DNA from: a bacterium
Lineage (GTDB): Bacteria; JAJVIF01
Direction: 5' to 3'
NCBI GenBank assembly: GCA_022072165.1
Contig: JAJVIF010000003.1
Location: forward strand, 310,001 to 374,000
Length of the DNA: 64,000 nt
This document shows, one piece after another, positions 44,606 through 54,209 of the stretch. The notes beneath the pieces were generated by a model. It was not told the DNA's origin. It saw only the letters and a program-made list of their open reading frames with translations, and ran no database searches. A program made the position numbers and the translations under genes. Each line of letters opens with the position of its first letter. Within the stretch, counting starts at the first letter, position 1.

Positions 44606-46521
44606 CAATGGGCCTCCTTCAGTCGCAGGGCATAGAGTCGGTAGTTGCGGAGCGTGAAGGTCGAGCCCGACGCCATCAGGCGAAACTCGAGCTCCGGGGC
44701 CTGGTCGGTGAGTTGCTGCAAGAGTCCCTCCCGGGTGCGTCCGGCATCGATGCGCTGGACCCGTTCTTCTTCGGCGAGCAGCAGCCAGGTGGTTCCGCGA
44801 CTCGCGAGGGCCGAGGTGCGTGAAAACGCGGTCGGCGACAGGTAGCGGATCTTGGCTGACAGATCATTGGGAAGGGCCCGTCCGGTGGCCCGCAAGGGCT
44901 GGACATAGAGGACCGTGTCGCCGGGTCGCAGGAGCTGGCTGGTCCACCAGTACGCCGCGCCGTCATAAGCATAGAAACGGTCCGGAATGAGGGCGGCGTC
45001 ATCGATGGGGACCAGACTCCAGGGCAACAACAGGAGGGTCAGGGCAAGACTCAGGGTGAGGATGGTGCTGGCGAGTGTCCGGAGCAGGATCCCGGCATGG
45101 GTCAGCAGGAGCGCCAGGGCGATGGTGGTGAAGGCGGGCCAGTGCGCCGCGAAGCGCGGGACCATCGGGACCGGATTCAGGAGCGCCAGGGTCGCGGCGA
45201 AAGCCATGAGCAGGAGCGCGACTCCCCGCTGCGGCGGCGCAGCCGAGTCCCGGGCGAGGAGCCACCATCCGAGGGCGACTGTCCCGGCGATGCTGACCTG
45301 GGGTCCGAACCATTCCCTCGCCCACATGAGCTGCAGACGCAAATCGCCGCCGAAGTACCCGAAGTAGCGTGCAACTCCCAGGCGCCAGGGGTCGCGACTG
45401 CCGACATAGAGGCCATCGATGCTCTCGATGTGCGCGGCATAGGGGCCAGCGGGTCCGGCGAAGAGGGTCCAGGGTCCCAGCGCGATAGTCCAGGGGTGGA
45501 ACGGATTGCCATACCACCACCACGACCGGAGGTACCACCATCCCGCCAGGGCCAGGAGGATGTACGCCGCCAGCGGCAGACAACGCTGCCAGCGTATGGC
45601 CGGGAGTCCGGCATCCCGCAACCATGCCCACCCCAAAAGCGTGAGGAGGCCCAGTGCCGGGAGTCCGGAGGCCTTGCAACCGGCGGCGAGTCCGGCAGCT
45701 ACCAGCCCCCACCAGACTGCCGGCCAGTCATGGGTACGACGCGCTGTCAGCAGGAGCGCCAGACTCGCCAGGAGGGCCGATGCCATCGGCAGATCGCAGT
45801 AGGTTGCGCTGGCGTAGGCGATGACAAACGGCGACAGCAGCAGGCTGAGACAGGCGAGAGCGATAGCGAAGGGATGCCCATCGAAGTGTCGGGCGATCAC
45901 TGCGATGCTGCCAAAGAGGAGCGCGAGGAAGAGGAGATTGGGGAGATCGGCGAATCGCAAGTGAGGGAAAAAAGCCAGCGCCAGAGCGGAGAGGACCTCG
46001 ACATTCTGCGGATAGCTGTTGGCCCAGTCCCAGTAGGTCTCGATCCGGACAATCCGCCCCTCCTGGACCCAGGCGACCGGCCCCAGCAGGTGGTAGCCGA
46101 GGGAGTCAACCCCGGTGGGAGGGAGTCGCAGGATCTGCAGCGCCAGCATCGCGAAGGAGAGGGCGCAGGCGAGGTAGAGGAGTCGTTCCGGGCGGGGACG
46201 TTGCCAGATGAGTGACGGCAGATCACGCCACCAGCCGGGAGCGGCGGGGGAGGTCGTGCCGCGCAGGATGAGGAGTGTCAGCATCAGGGCGACCAGTACC
46301 AGGGGCCAGGGACGCAGGCCCCCTGGTATCGCGCCTGCCAGGAGGATGGTCGCGAGGGCGAGTGTCCAGCAGGCGAGTCCGGCGATGACCCCCCGCTCCA
46401 GGTGGGTCAGTCCGGCAGGTCCGGCGGCAAGTCGCAGGCTGCTACAGCTGAGCAGGAGCCCGAGTACGAGCGCGGCGGGCCAGTCGGGACCTGGGGGTAT
46501 CACGAGTAGGGATGATGCCAT
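44605..46521 (-). CDS. Polytopic membrane protein, GT-C glycosyltransferase-like
   Basis: 638 residues with about 11-13 membrane helices. The acidic loop LPPTGVDSLGYHLLGPVAWV after the third helix is placed like the catalytic loop of GT-C enzymes (Asp plus aromatic residues), and the C-terminal 130 residues form a soluble domain. GT-C enzymes transfer sugars from lipid carriers on the outer membrane-facing side. A sugar-transfer role is inferred from topology. Head-to-head with the gene at 46557. Confidence 0.7.
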   Translation of the reverse strand: MASSLLVIPPGPDWPAALVLGLLLSCSSLRLAAGPAGLTHLERGVIAGLACWTLALATILLAGAIPGGLRPWPLVLVALMLTLLILRGTTSPAAPGWWRDLPSLIWQRPRPERLLYLACALSFAMLALQILRLPPTGVDSLGYHLLGPVAWVQEGRIVRIETYWDWANSYPQNVEVLSALALAFFPHLRFADLPNLLFLALLFGSIAVIARHFDGHPFAIALACLSLLLSPFVIAYASATYCDLPMASALLASLALLLTARRTHDWPAVWWGLVAAGLAAGCKASGLPALGLLTLLGWAWLRDAGLPAIRWQRCLPLAAYILLALAGWWYLRSWWWYGNPFHPWTIALGPWTLFAGPAGPYAAHIESIDGLYVGSRDPWRLGVARYFGYFGGDLRLQLMWAREWFGPQVSIAGTVALGWWLLARDSAAPPQRGVALLLMAFAATLALLNPVPMVPRFAAHWPAFTTIALALLLTHAGILLRTLASTILTLSLALTLLLLPWSLVPIDDAALIPDRFYAYDGAAYWWTSQLLRPGDTVLYVQPLRATGRALPNDLSAKIRYLSPTAFSRTSALASRGTTWLLLAEEERVQRIDAGRTREGLLQQLTDQAPELEFRLMASGSTFTLRNYRLYALRLKEAH

Positions 46522-46542
46522 CCTGTGGGCTGGCGGCTGTGG

Positions 46543-46548
46543 TCTAAT
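46543..46548 (+). promoter_or_regulatory. -10 box TCTAAT of a leaderless-type promoter
   Basis: TCTAAT, 8 nt before GTG 46557. Confidence 0.45.
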
Positions 46549-46556
46549 GCTGTCAC

Positions 46557-49355
46557 GTGGCAGTGGCGGCGGTCCCGATCCGGGCTTTTCCCCAACGCTG
46601 GTTGCAGCACTGGCGGGAATCCGCCATGGCAGTCGCGGTGCACCCTGACCGGAATCCCTGGCTGGTTCATGAGCTGAATCTCATTCAGCGGGATCGAAGG
46701 TTCCTGGGGATCGCGGTGGTGGGACTCGCGGCGATCTGGCTGGAACTGAGCCTGGCGGCGCGTCAGCCCACCCTGCCGGGACTGACCCTGCTGCTGGAGT
46801 TGCTGCCTCTGACGGTCCTGCTCTTTTGCTTTGTCCATCTGCAGTACCGACTGTCACGTCCTCATGTCCGGTACCACGGTGAAAACGCGGTCTTTTTATG
46901 CGTCCTGCCGCGGGATGGCCGGGAGCTGTTGTACTGCCAGACGGTGGCGGTGCTCTTCCAGCCAATCCTCCTCTGGATGCTGTTGCTGCCGGGGATCCTG
47001 CTGCTGGTCGGGATGGGAGCGGTGAGCTATCCCCAGCTGCTTTTCAAGCTGGTGCTGATGCTGTTGACGCTCTGGACTGTCGCGGTGCATGGAGTGACCC
47101 GGGTGCCACGCGTCCCGGCGATTTTCTTCGGGCTCCCGATCGCGACATTCCTCTTCGTGGCGGGGATGGGGACCCTGAGTGGCACCATCATCAGCGTGAT
47201 GTCCATGATCAGTCAGGCCCTGGGCTGGAGCAACGCTGATGATGTCGTGGCCTTCTTCATGCTCTTCAGCATTTCGATAGTTGCCCTGCCGATTCTGGTC
47301 TACTACGCCATCCAGAATCCGGTCTTCACGTGGCTGATGCAGACCTCCGTCTACGGCACGATGATCCGCAACAGTGAAGCGATGCCGGTGCTGGCTGCTC
47401 CTTTTACGATGCTGCTCAATCTCGCGTCCTCCTTTGCGCCTCCTGGGACTCTTTTTGCCGGGAGTCTGGGGACGCTGGGACGTCTCCTCGATTTTTGCTG
47501 GTCTGTTCCCCTCTTCTCGGGCTTCAACTGGGCCTTCCTGCTGGGGATCCATTTGCTTTTCACGCGGGATGCCTTTGCCCGGGGGCAGGACCAGTTCGAA
47601 TTTTTCCGGGTGCGGGGGTATCCCGAGCGGCTGGCAGAACTCCGCTGGCTGGAGCGTCAGCGCCTCCAGACCCGGAATGTCCGGACCCTGTCGGCGCAGT
47701 TGTATCCCCGGGGGCAATGGATCGACCAGCGGGTTCCGGCGCGGCTGCGTCAGCCTGCACGCTGGCTTCTGGCATGGTGCTGGCGCTTCGCGGCCCCGCG
47801 CCTGGCGTATCGGGCCATCACCATGGAACCGGAAGCGTTGTTTGCCTGGCAGGAGGCGCGCAGGTCCCGACGCGCCCCGGCGAGTCGCCCCCGACGGCTC
47901 CCGCCGGCGCAACAGTCGCGACAAGCCCCGCCTGTTGCAGCAGTGGAACTCCAGACATCAGTACCGTCGCCCGCTAGCCAGACGTCCGCACTGCCGCAGC
48001 AGACCCCGGTGCCGACGGTCGCAGCGGCGGCGCCCGTCATGACATCCCAGCCGGCCGCTATACCGGCACCGGCGATGGCGGTCGCGCCGGTGGCACCGAT
48101 GCCCGTACCGGTGCTGGCCATCGATGGGGTGGAGCCCAAACCGGCGCGTCCGTTGCCCTGGGGGTTCCGGCATCTGGCGCAGGGGATCGGAATCCTCGTC
48201 GCGCTTACCGGGCGCATCGTGCCGGAGACACTGCGTCAGAATCCCTTCTTCGCCCGGGACTGGCGGGCGTTGCAGCGGGTGCTCCAGGGGAAGCAGGAGG
48301 GGCAGTGGGGCTATAGCTGGACCATCCTGCTGGTGGTGAATGTCACCATCGCGAGCTTCGCGCTCTTTATCGCCTGTACCGGAGCCACGCTCTACGCGCT
48401 CATGGAAGTCAGTGTGGCGTTGCGGAACGTTTCGCTCTACAACTCGCACGACTCGGTCAATCTGCGCTGGACTCAGGAGTTTGCCTACACCTGGTTGCGG
48501 TGGATGTTCCAGAGCTGTCCGCTGGTGATGCTGGGACTGCCGATCTACAGCTGGTTGCGGGAGCGGAAGCGTCCGGACTGGGAAATCACCCTGCTCAATC
48601 CGCAGATGGGGGCCGGCTGGCTGGCGGGACGCTGGGCGTTTTTTGTGCAGCTGGCCTGCTTCGGGATGCTGTTAATCGTCCTGGTATTACTGGTGCTCGA
48701 CCCCCTGCTCTGGCTGGGGTTCGTGCCACGGTACATCTATGGTTCGCGGGTCGTGGAATGGCAGGCGCAGTTCCTGGAGCCCCTGAGCGCGATGGGGTAC
48801 CTGGTCCTGGCGGCGGCGCAAATGGCCTGGCTCTATCAGCTCACGCAACTGGGACTCCTGGTGGTGCTCTGCCTGCCGCATCCGAAGGGAAAGGCCGGCA
48901 CAATGACCGCCATCTGGGTCCTGACTGGCTGTCTGTTGCTGGTGGTGGTGGTGCTGGAAGCGCTGGGAGGCGGACGGCTGCTGTATCTGCTCGCTGACCG
49001 GCTGGCGTATCCGCTGGACGTCCTGCGAATCCTGATCTGGGAGCCGCTGGGGACCATCTGGCATTTTGTGTCGCAGGGGATGATGCACCTCCTGCCGCTC
49101 CTCCCCTCGGACCTCTGGAACTGGTACTGGGGGACTTCTTTCAATGTCATGGATGTGCCGGCCCGGAGCCTGCAGGACGTGGTCAGCTGGTCGCTGACCT
49201 TCGGGATGTATGTCATCACTGCCCTGGGACTCCACCGTCTCTCGGCGGCGCTCTTTGAGAGCCGGATCCGGTCGCTGGAGCCCCGGGTCTTCCGTCTGCT
49301 GCGCAAGCGACGCAGGCGCGTGGCCGCGCCGGACGTGGTTCAATCCGGCGCATGA
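46557..49355 (+). CDS. Large membrane protein made of two similar halves
   Basis: 932 residues starting at GTG. There are two blocks of about 6-7 membrane helices (roughly 50-320 and 600-900), joined by a Pro/Ala/Val-rich soluble linker (about 440-530). Each block opens with a similar amphipathic start: NPWLVHELNLIQRDRR and NPFFARDWRALQRVLQ, and each then has a cytosolic loop near a long helix (LPRDGRELLYCQTVAV; LNPQMGAGWLAGRW). This is the pattern of ABC-2-like permease subunits joined in tandem, but no ATPase gene is adjacent. Function unknown. Its stop overlaps the kdsC start (ATGA). Confidence 0.7.
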   Translation: MAVAAVPIRAFPQRWLQHWRESAMAVAVHPDRNPWLVHELNLIQRDRRFLGIAVVGLAAIWLELSLAARQPTLPGLTLLLELLPLTVLLFCFVHLQYRLSRPHVRYHGENAVFLCVLPRDGRELLYCQTVAVLFQPILLWMLLLPGILLLVGMGAVSYPQLLFKLVLMLLTLWTVAVHGVTRVPRVPAIFFGLPIATFLFVAGMGTLSGTIISVMSMISQALGWSNADDVVAFFMLFSISIVALPILVYYAIQNPVFTWLMQTSVYGTMIRNSEAMPVLAAPFTMLLNLASSFAPPGTLFAGSLGTLGRLLDFCWSVPLFSGFNWAFLLGIHLLFTRDAFARGQDQFEFFRVRGYPERLAELRWLERQRLQTRNVRTLSAQLYPRGQWIDQRVPARLRQPARWLLAWCWRFAAPRLAYRAITMEPEALFAWQEARRSRRAPASRPRRLPPAQQSRQAPPVAAVELQTSVPSPASQTSALPQQTPVPTVAAAAPVMTSQPAAIPAPAMAVAPVAPMPVPVLAIDGVEPKPARPLPWGFRHLAQGIGILVALTGRIVPETLRQNPFFARDWRALQRVLQGKQEGQWGYSWTILLVVNVTIASFALFIACTGATLYALMEVSVALRNVSLYNSHDSVNLRWTQEFAYTWLRWMFQSCPLVMLGLPIYSWLRERKRPDWEITLLNPQMGAGWLAGRWAFFVQLACFGMLLIVLVLLVLDPLLWLGFVPRYIYGSRVVEWQAQFLEPLSAMGYLVLAAAQMAWLYQLTQLGLLVVLCLPHPKGKAGTMTAIWVLTGCLLLVVVVLEALGGGRLLYLLADRLAYPLDVLRILIWEPLGTIWHFVSQGMMHLLPLLPSDLWNWYWGTSFNVMDVPARSLQDVVSWSLTFGMYVITALGLHRLSAALFESRIRSLEPRVFRLLRKRRRRVAAPDVVQSGA

Positions 49356-49918
49356 ACGCGCTCTACCCACAACTGGCAGACATCAGGTTGCTTGTCCTGG
49401 ATGTCGATGGTGTCCTGACAGATGGGGGTCTCATCTACGACCGGACTGGTCTTGCCTTCAAACGGTTTCAGGCCAAGGATGGTCTCGGACTGAAGCTCCT
49501 GATGCTGGGACGCATCGAAGTCGCGTTGCTCAGCGGCGACCCCTCTCCCATCACCGAAGCCAGGGCACAGCGCCTGGGGATCCGGCAGGTGTTGCTGGGG
49601 ATCGATGACAAACTGGAAGCCTTGCGGACCCTGGCGGCGCAGTCGCGGCTGGCATTCAATCAGGTGGCGTATATGGGAGATGATCTGAATGATCTCCCCT
49701 GTTTGTCGCGAGTGGGGTTCGGAGCCTGCCCGGCGGATGCGGTGCCGGAGGTCCTGAAGGCGGTGCACTATGTGGCGCAGTTGCCGGGGGGAGCCGGTTG
49801 TGTCCGGGAAATCTGCGATCTGATCCGCCACGCCCAGCGTCTGCCGGTGCCGGAGACCCTGCAGGGGCCGCCGGATGGCACGCCGGTCGTGGATGTTCCT
49901 TTCTCCGCCGCGCCATAG
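49352..49918 (+). CDS. kdsC: KdsC-type HAD phosphatase
   Basis: 188 residues of the small HAD family without a cap. DVDGVLTDGGLIYD carries the nucleophile and acid/base Asp, LLSGDPSPITEARAQRLG is motif II (Ser), MGDDLNDLPCLSRVG is motif III/IV, and GGAGCVREICDLI is the C-terminal segment of KdsC that closes over Kdo-8-phosphate. The enzyme makes free Kdo for LPS. The C-terminus is about 20 residues longer than in E. coli. It indicates an outer membrane with Kdo. Confidence 0.9.
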   Translation: MNALYPQLADIRLLVLDVDGVLTDGGLIYDRTGLAFKRFQAKDGLGLKLLMLGRIEVALLSGDPSPITEARAQRLGIRQVLLGIDDKLEALRTLAAQSRLAFNQVAYMGDDLNDLPCLSRVGFGACPADAVPEVLKAVHYVAQLPGGAGCVREICDLIRHAQRLPVPETLQGPPDGTPVVDVPFSAAP

Positions 49919-50082
49919 GCTGGAGCCAGCAGCAGTCGTGCCGGGTCATACATGCTCTCCGCAGATTACTGTCAACATGGCATCAACACTGGTAAAGCAG
50001 GGGAGTGGTACCCTCTTGCGCTGGTACGCCCCGGTGCTGACAGCCGGGGTGCTTAGCGCTGTCCGGACCCGAGGCACTGTTC

Positions 50083-51144
50083 GTGGCGACCTCCCGACGC
50101 TCCTATCCCCTGGGACTTTCCAGCATTTTGGCCCGTGGCAATGACCCGGTGGGCCCCAACATCGGGGGCGAGCCCTCCAGCCGGGGGGAATCGGCGTACT
50201 CATCGAGCCTCGAGTTCAACGAAGACAACTGGGAAGAGTTCGAGGAGATCGAAGAGTTGCCGGACCAGGACCTGCGACCCAAGATTCTCATTACCGGGGC
50301 CAATGGCCAGCTGGGGCATGACCTGACAGAAATCCTGAAGAAGGATTACAACGTCATGGCGGTCTCCCGGCACGAGATGGATGTGGTGAAGCCGGATGAA
50401 GTGGTGGCGACCTTCACCCTCTTTGAGCCGAACATCGTGATCCATCCGGCGGCCTACACGAAGGTCGATGCCTGCGAGGAAGACCCGGAGAAGGCGTTCC
50501 TGGTGAATGCCATGGGGACCCAGAATCTGGCCCTCGCCTGTGAAGAATTCGGGAGCCTGATGGTCTACATCAGCACCGACTATGTGTTCGATGGCACCAA
50601 GGGGACTCCCTACCGCGAGTACGACCATCCCCATCCAATCAATGTCTATGGGGAGTCGAAACTGCTGGGGGAGGAATACGTCAAGCAGCTGCTGATTCGC
50701 CATTTCATCATCCGGACCTCCTGGCTGGTCGGGAAGCGGGGGAGCAACTTCGTCAAGACCATCGCGAATCTGGCGCGGGAGCGGAAGGAACTGAGCGTGG
50801 TGAACGACCAGTTTGGCCGTCCCACCTTCACCAGCGACCTGGCCGCCGCGATCCGGCAGCTGATTGAGACGCCGTACTACGGCCTTTATCACGTCACCAA
50901 TCAGGGGGCGACCAGCTGGTTCGAGTTCGCCGAAGAGATCCTGCGACAGACCGGACAGCTGGAAGGGATGGCACTGAAGCCGCAGGGGTCCGCGGAACTG
51001 GATCGCCCGGCGAAACGTCCGAGCTACTCGGTGCTGGATGACTTCATCTGGCGGGTCCGGGGTTTCGCGCCGATGCGGGACTGGAAAGTCGCGCTGGCGG
51101 AATATCTGCAGGACAAAGATGTGCGCCGGGAACTGGGAATCTAG
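50083..51144 (+). CDS. rmlD: dTDP-4-dehydrorhamnose reductase, with long acidic N-terminal extension
   Basis: 353 residues. From residue about 67, KILITGANGQLGHDL is the NAD(P)H site; VIHPAAYTKVDACEEDPEKA, STDYVFDGTKGTPYRE and YGESKLLGEEYV (Tyr-x3-Lys) are RmlD signatures. It reduces dTDP-4-keto-L-rhamnose to dTDP-L-rhamnose. The 65-residue stretch before it is polar and acidic (NEDNWEEFEEIEELPDQD) and not part of known RmlD; GTG 50083 is the first usable start after TGA 50038. No rmlA-C genes are nearby. Confidence 0.87.
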   Translation: MATSRRSYPLGLSSILARGNDPVGPNIGGEPSSRGESAYSSSLEFNEDNWEEFEEIEELPDQDLRPKILITGANGQLGHDLTEILKKDYNVMAVSRHEMDVVKPDEVVATFTLFEPNIVIHPAAYTKVDACEEDPEKAFLVNAMGTQNLALACEEFGSLMVYISTDYVFDGTKGTPYREYDHPHPINVYGESKLLGEEYVKQLLIRHFIIRTSWLVGKRGSNFVKTIANLARERKELSVVNDQFGRPTFTSDLAAAIRQLIETPYYGLYHVTNQGATSWFEFAEEILRQTGQLEGMALKPQGSAELDRPAKRPSYSVLDDFIWRVRGFAPMRDWKVALAEYLQDKDVRRELGI

Positions 51145-52130
51145 GGCGCGTCTGCTGGCTGGAGCGTGATCTGCCGTAGCTGCTCCAGGGCAGCGCTGAA
51201 GGCGGGGTCCTGGGAGAGGGCGCTGTCGGGAAAGCGGGCATCGAGGACCCGGAGCCAGCGGTCGGGCGATTCGGCGGTGGGGTCGGTGGCGGAACGCTGC
51301 TGGACCAGCGATCGCAGGGTGAGAATCAGCGTTTGCAGGAGTGCAGGATGTTGCAGTCGGGGGTCATCGGGTGGGATGTCTTCCAGGAGCAGCAGGAGCA
51401 TGGCACGACCGGCTGGGGCGAATGGTTGCCCGAAGACCCGGGGATCGAGGCCGAGGGCCTCGGGCAGGAGCAATTCCGACTGGAGTTGCGCCAGTGTTTT
51501 ATTGATCCAGGCGGCGCGCAACAGTGAAACGTCATCCGGTGTCAGTGCTGCTGCGGCCAGCGGTAATCCGGGAGTGAGCGAGATGTCCGTTGGGGCATCG
51601 CAGGCGAGGAGCAAGCGTGAGAGGGCCTGCTCGGCGACTCCGAGGCGGGCTTCGGGAAAGTCCCCGGTGGCGACATACAGCGCTGGCAGGGTCCTGGGAA
51701 CAAAGCTCATCAGGAGTGCGAGAGCATCTACGGCGGGCTGATGCAGCGGGGGGTCGTACTGAAAGAGCGACTCCCCGTTGGCCCGAAGCCAGGCATCGAG
51801 GGTGGTGGGGTCCGGCGGTGGCAGGAGAAGGGGGACCAGGGAAGCGGCGATGGCCGCCCCGGGCGGCAGATCAGCGTCCTGGTACTTGCCACTCCACCAT
51901 CGGAGCCAGGCGAGTTGCCCTTTGGTCGCGGCTGGGTAATGGCGGGTGTACTGCTCCAGCGGGAGCCGGACTGCCGGGAGCTGGCGCAGGGTGTCGGGGG
52001 TCGGTATCTCGCCGGTGGAGGGGAGCACAGCCAGCACTCCCCGGAGGAGCTGCAGACTCTCCCGCTCCCGGAGGGGGATGGCATCCTCCGGGTCGCGCTG
52101 GCAGCCAGGGATCGTACTGACCAGGAGCAC
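51141..52130 (-). CDS. Putative lipoprotein, unknown, uncertain start
   Basis: At least 329 residues. The sequence around the first codons reads as a lipoprotein signal: a hydrophobic run HLTLLLAGVLLVSTIPGC, the last Cys being the lipidation site. That run begins about 8-10 codons upstream of GTG 52130, between it and the TAG of the next gene (52171), where there is no ATG/GTG/TTG in frame; the true start is therefore either GTG 52130 with a very short signal or a rarer codon. The mature part is helical, Leu/Pro-rich, no family recognised. Confidence 0.55.
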   Translation of the reverse strand: MLLVSTIPGCQRDPEDAIPLRERESLQLLRGVLAVLPSTGEIPTPDTLRQLPAVRLPLEQYTRHYPAATKGQLAWLRWWSGKYQDADLPPGAAIAASLVPLLLPPPDPTTLDAWLRANGESLFQYDPPLHQPAVDALALLMSFVPRTLPALYVATGDFPEARLGVAEQALSRLLLACDAPTDISLTPGLPLAAAALTPDDVSLLRAAWINKTLAQLQSELLLPEALGLDPRVFGQPFAPAGRAMLLLLLEDIPPDDPRLQHPALLQTLILTLRSLVQQRSATDPTAESPDRWLRVLDARFPDSALSQDPAFSAALEQLRQITLQPADAP

Positions 52131-52170
52131 TCCGGCCAGCAGCAGGGTCAGGTGACTGGTGGCGGGACTG

Positions 52171-52902
52171 CTAAATGCTGGTGCCCCCGGACTGGGCGAC
52201 AGCCCCGTCTTTCAGGAACGCCTTCTCAAAGGCCTTGATCAGGTGGGCCTCGCCGCCGAAGCCTTCGAGCCGTTCCACCAGACGTCCCTCGCGATCCACA
52301 AAGAGGGTGAGCGGAATGCTCATTGCCTTGAAATCTTTCGCGACTTTCATGGCAGTGTCGTGGGCGACCGGGTAGGTGATCTTGCGCTGCTCCACCATTT
52401 TGGTGACCGCGGCGGCGGCTTTCGGGTCGTCCAGGGAGATGGCGATGAATTCGACTTCTTTGCCGTACTGGTCATAGAGCTTCTGGATGACCGGGATTTC
52501 ATGGAGGCAGGGACCGCACCAGGTCGCCCAGAGAGTGATGCTGACCGGTTTGGTCCCGTAGAGGACCGTCGAATCGAGGGTGCGTCCATCGAGGGTGGTG
52601 ACGACAAAGTCGGGGGCGCGACCCTCTTCCTTCGTCACCGACTTCGATGTCGAGGCGGGGACATCGGCCTGGATCCATTCCCCCTCATCGGCGGAGGCTT
52701 CCTGTCCGGCGGCATCGGTGGCTGGTTCAGTCGCGGACTCCGACGCCTCGGATGGGGGAGGAGCCGGTTCCGGATCGGCAGGGGCCTGAGCGGGGCCTGC
52801 AGCATCGCGCGATGCGGGCGTGGGGGTGTCGGCCTCCTGGGACTGGGGAGTCGCGGAGCAGCCGAGGATGAAACAGAGCGGGAGGCACAGCAGGGTGCGC
52901 AT
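52171..52902 (-). CDS. TlpA-like thioredoxin lipoprotein
   Basis: 243 residues. The lipobox is CFILGC near residues 10-15, followed by a Pro/Ala/Glu-rich linker of about 60 residues, then a thioredoxin-fold domain (FVVTTLDGRTLD, WATWCGPCLHEIP). WCGPC is the redox-active pair; SIPLTLFVDREGRL gives the cis-Pro. This is the ResA/TlpA type, which reduces periplasmic disulfides, for example during cytochrome c assembly. The next gene encodes a paralogue. Confidence 0.9.
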   Translation of the reverse strand: MRTLLCLPLCFILGCSATPQSQEADTPTPASRDAAGPAQAPADPEPAPPPSEASESATEPATDAAGQEASADEGEWIQADVPASTSKSVTKEEGRAPDFVVTTLDGRTLDSTVLYGTKPVSITLWATWCGPCLHEIPVIQKLYDQYGKEVEFIAISLDDPKAAAAVTKMVEQRKITYPVAHDTAMKVAKDFKAMSIPLTLFVDREGRLVERLEGFGGEAHLIKAFEKAFLKDGAVAQSGGTSI

Positions 52903-53006
52903 GGGAGCAGGACCTCAGCGATGGAGTCGTCGTCAGAAGCGAACCGGGTGCAGCAGGGCCGCACCCGGTAAGCGTACAGTCTATTGGTGTCTGGGGGGAT
53001 GTCCGA

Positions 53007-53537
53007 TCAGGATTGCAGACTCTTGACGAAGCTCCGGAGGTTTTCTTCGCTGGTGAGTCCGACCTTGGTGTGGCCATTGCCCTTGAGGTCGACGCCATAA
53101 ATCATCGGGATGGCGGTGATTTTGAAGCGCTGGGAGAGGGAGCGGTCGGTATCGATGGCGACTGTGTAGTCGATGCCATGTTTGGTCATCGCGCCCCGGA
53201 CCAGCTTGTCGAGTTCTTCCGGTGTTTTGGCGGTGTCGACACTGACACCGATGAACTGCACCTTGTCGCCGAACTCCTTGGCGAGCGTCTTAATGGCGGG
53301 GATCTCTTTCAGGCAGGGACCGCACCAGGTCGCCCAATAGACCAGCACGACGGGCTTTTTGCCATAGAGCTCCAGGCTGGAGAGCTCCACCGGTTCCTCA
53401 TCGAGGGTGGTGACCACGAATCCCAGGGCATCCCCTTTGGTGGGATTGCTGTCTTTGGCGGGGGCTTCGGCCAGGGCTGCTCCGGGGAGGAGCAACGCCA
53501 GGATCAGCAGGGGAAGGAGCAAGAGGGGTCGGAACAT
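53007..53537 (-). CDS. TlpA-like periplasmic thioredoxin
   Basis: 176 residues with a cleavable signal peptide (LLLLPLLILALLLPGAALA). The domain is closely related to its neighbour at 52171 (FVVTTLDEEPVELS, YWATWCGPCLKEIPAIK), with cis-Pro in ITAIPMIYGVD. Likely a tandem duplication in which one copy is soluble and the other is membrane-tethered. A c-type cytochrome operon begins 1.6 kb away, so a role in haem-thiol reduction is plausible. Confidence 0.9.
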   Translation of the reverse strand: MFRPLLLLPLLILALLLPGAALAEAPAKDSNPTKGDALGFVVTTLDEEPVELSSLELYGKKPVVLVYWATWCGPCLKEIPAIKTLAKEFGDKVQFIGVSVDTAKTPEELDKLVRGAMTKHGIDYTVAIDTDRSLSQRFKITAIPMIYGVDLKGNGHTKVGLTSEENLRSFVKSLQS

Positions 53538-53672
53538 AGTCAGCCTCCGGTGGAAGACATGCAGGAAGTCGGACGGGTGTCAGTATCGCAGACTGTCCTG
53601 GTGAAAGGGCCAGTCGTGTCTGCAATGTGACCAACAATTGCGGGTCGGGGTTGATTCCGGGACCAGGCAGAT

Positions 53673-54209
53673 TTAGCTTCCGGCGGCTTTGCGCATTTCC
53701 TGCTCGATAGCCTCCGCCAGGGCGTTGTCCCCCGCCGCCCGGGCACGTTCCGCCTGCACTCGCGGATGGGAGTTGTAGAGCTCAATCGCGAAGTACAGGA
53801 ACGCCACCAGGCTCCCCACGATGAGGATCGCCCGGAAGTGGGGGTCTGCCAGGACCGACAGCGTGAGGCAACTAACGCCGACAAACAGCGTCGTCAGTTG
53901 TGGACGAAGACGGAGTTTGACTTGCCGACTCAGACTTGATCCCCCTTCGAGGGTGCGAATCTGCGCCGGGGTAGTCAACGGCTCCCGCTTCAGCGCGCCC
54001 GCCTCCTCGATGGCGGTCTGATACGCCGGATCCGTGAGACTCCTGAGGCGCTCAGCGGACTCCGGGTCGCTCAGGGTGTAGTCGAGCAGGTGCTGCCGGA
54101 GCCAGGGACTTGCGTGCCCACCGATCAGGACCCCCCAGTCCTCTTCGGAGGGGGCGAGGGGGAGCTCCGCACCGGTCACGAGATAGACCTCGGGGGTGGA
54201 GTCGGTCAT
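53673..54209 (-). CDS. Membrane protein coupled to the sigma factor; possible anti-sigma factor
   Basis: 178 residues; the ATG overlaps the TGA of the sigma gene (ATGA). About 110 soluble N-terminal residues are followed by two hydrophobic helices at about 112-145 (LTTLFVGVSCLTLSVLADP; AILIVGSLVAFLYFAI) and a charged C-terminal helix. No zinc motif (HxxxCxxC) is present. By gene order it may be the anti-sigma partner, but there is no sequence evidence for that. Confidence 0.6.
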   Translation of the reverse strand: MTDSTPEVYLVTGAELPLAPSEEDWGVLIGGHASPWLRQHLLDYTLSDPESAERLRSLTDPAYQTAIEEAGALKREPLTTPAQIRTLEGGSSLSRQVKLRLRPQLTTLFVGVSCLTLSVLADPHFRAILIVGSLVAFLYFAIELYNSHPRVQAERARAAGDNALAEAIEQEMRKAAGS

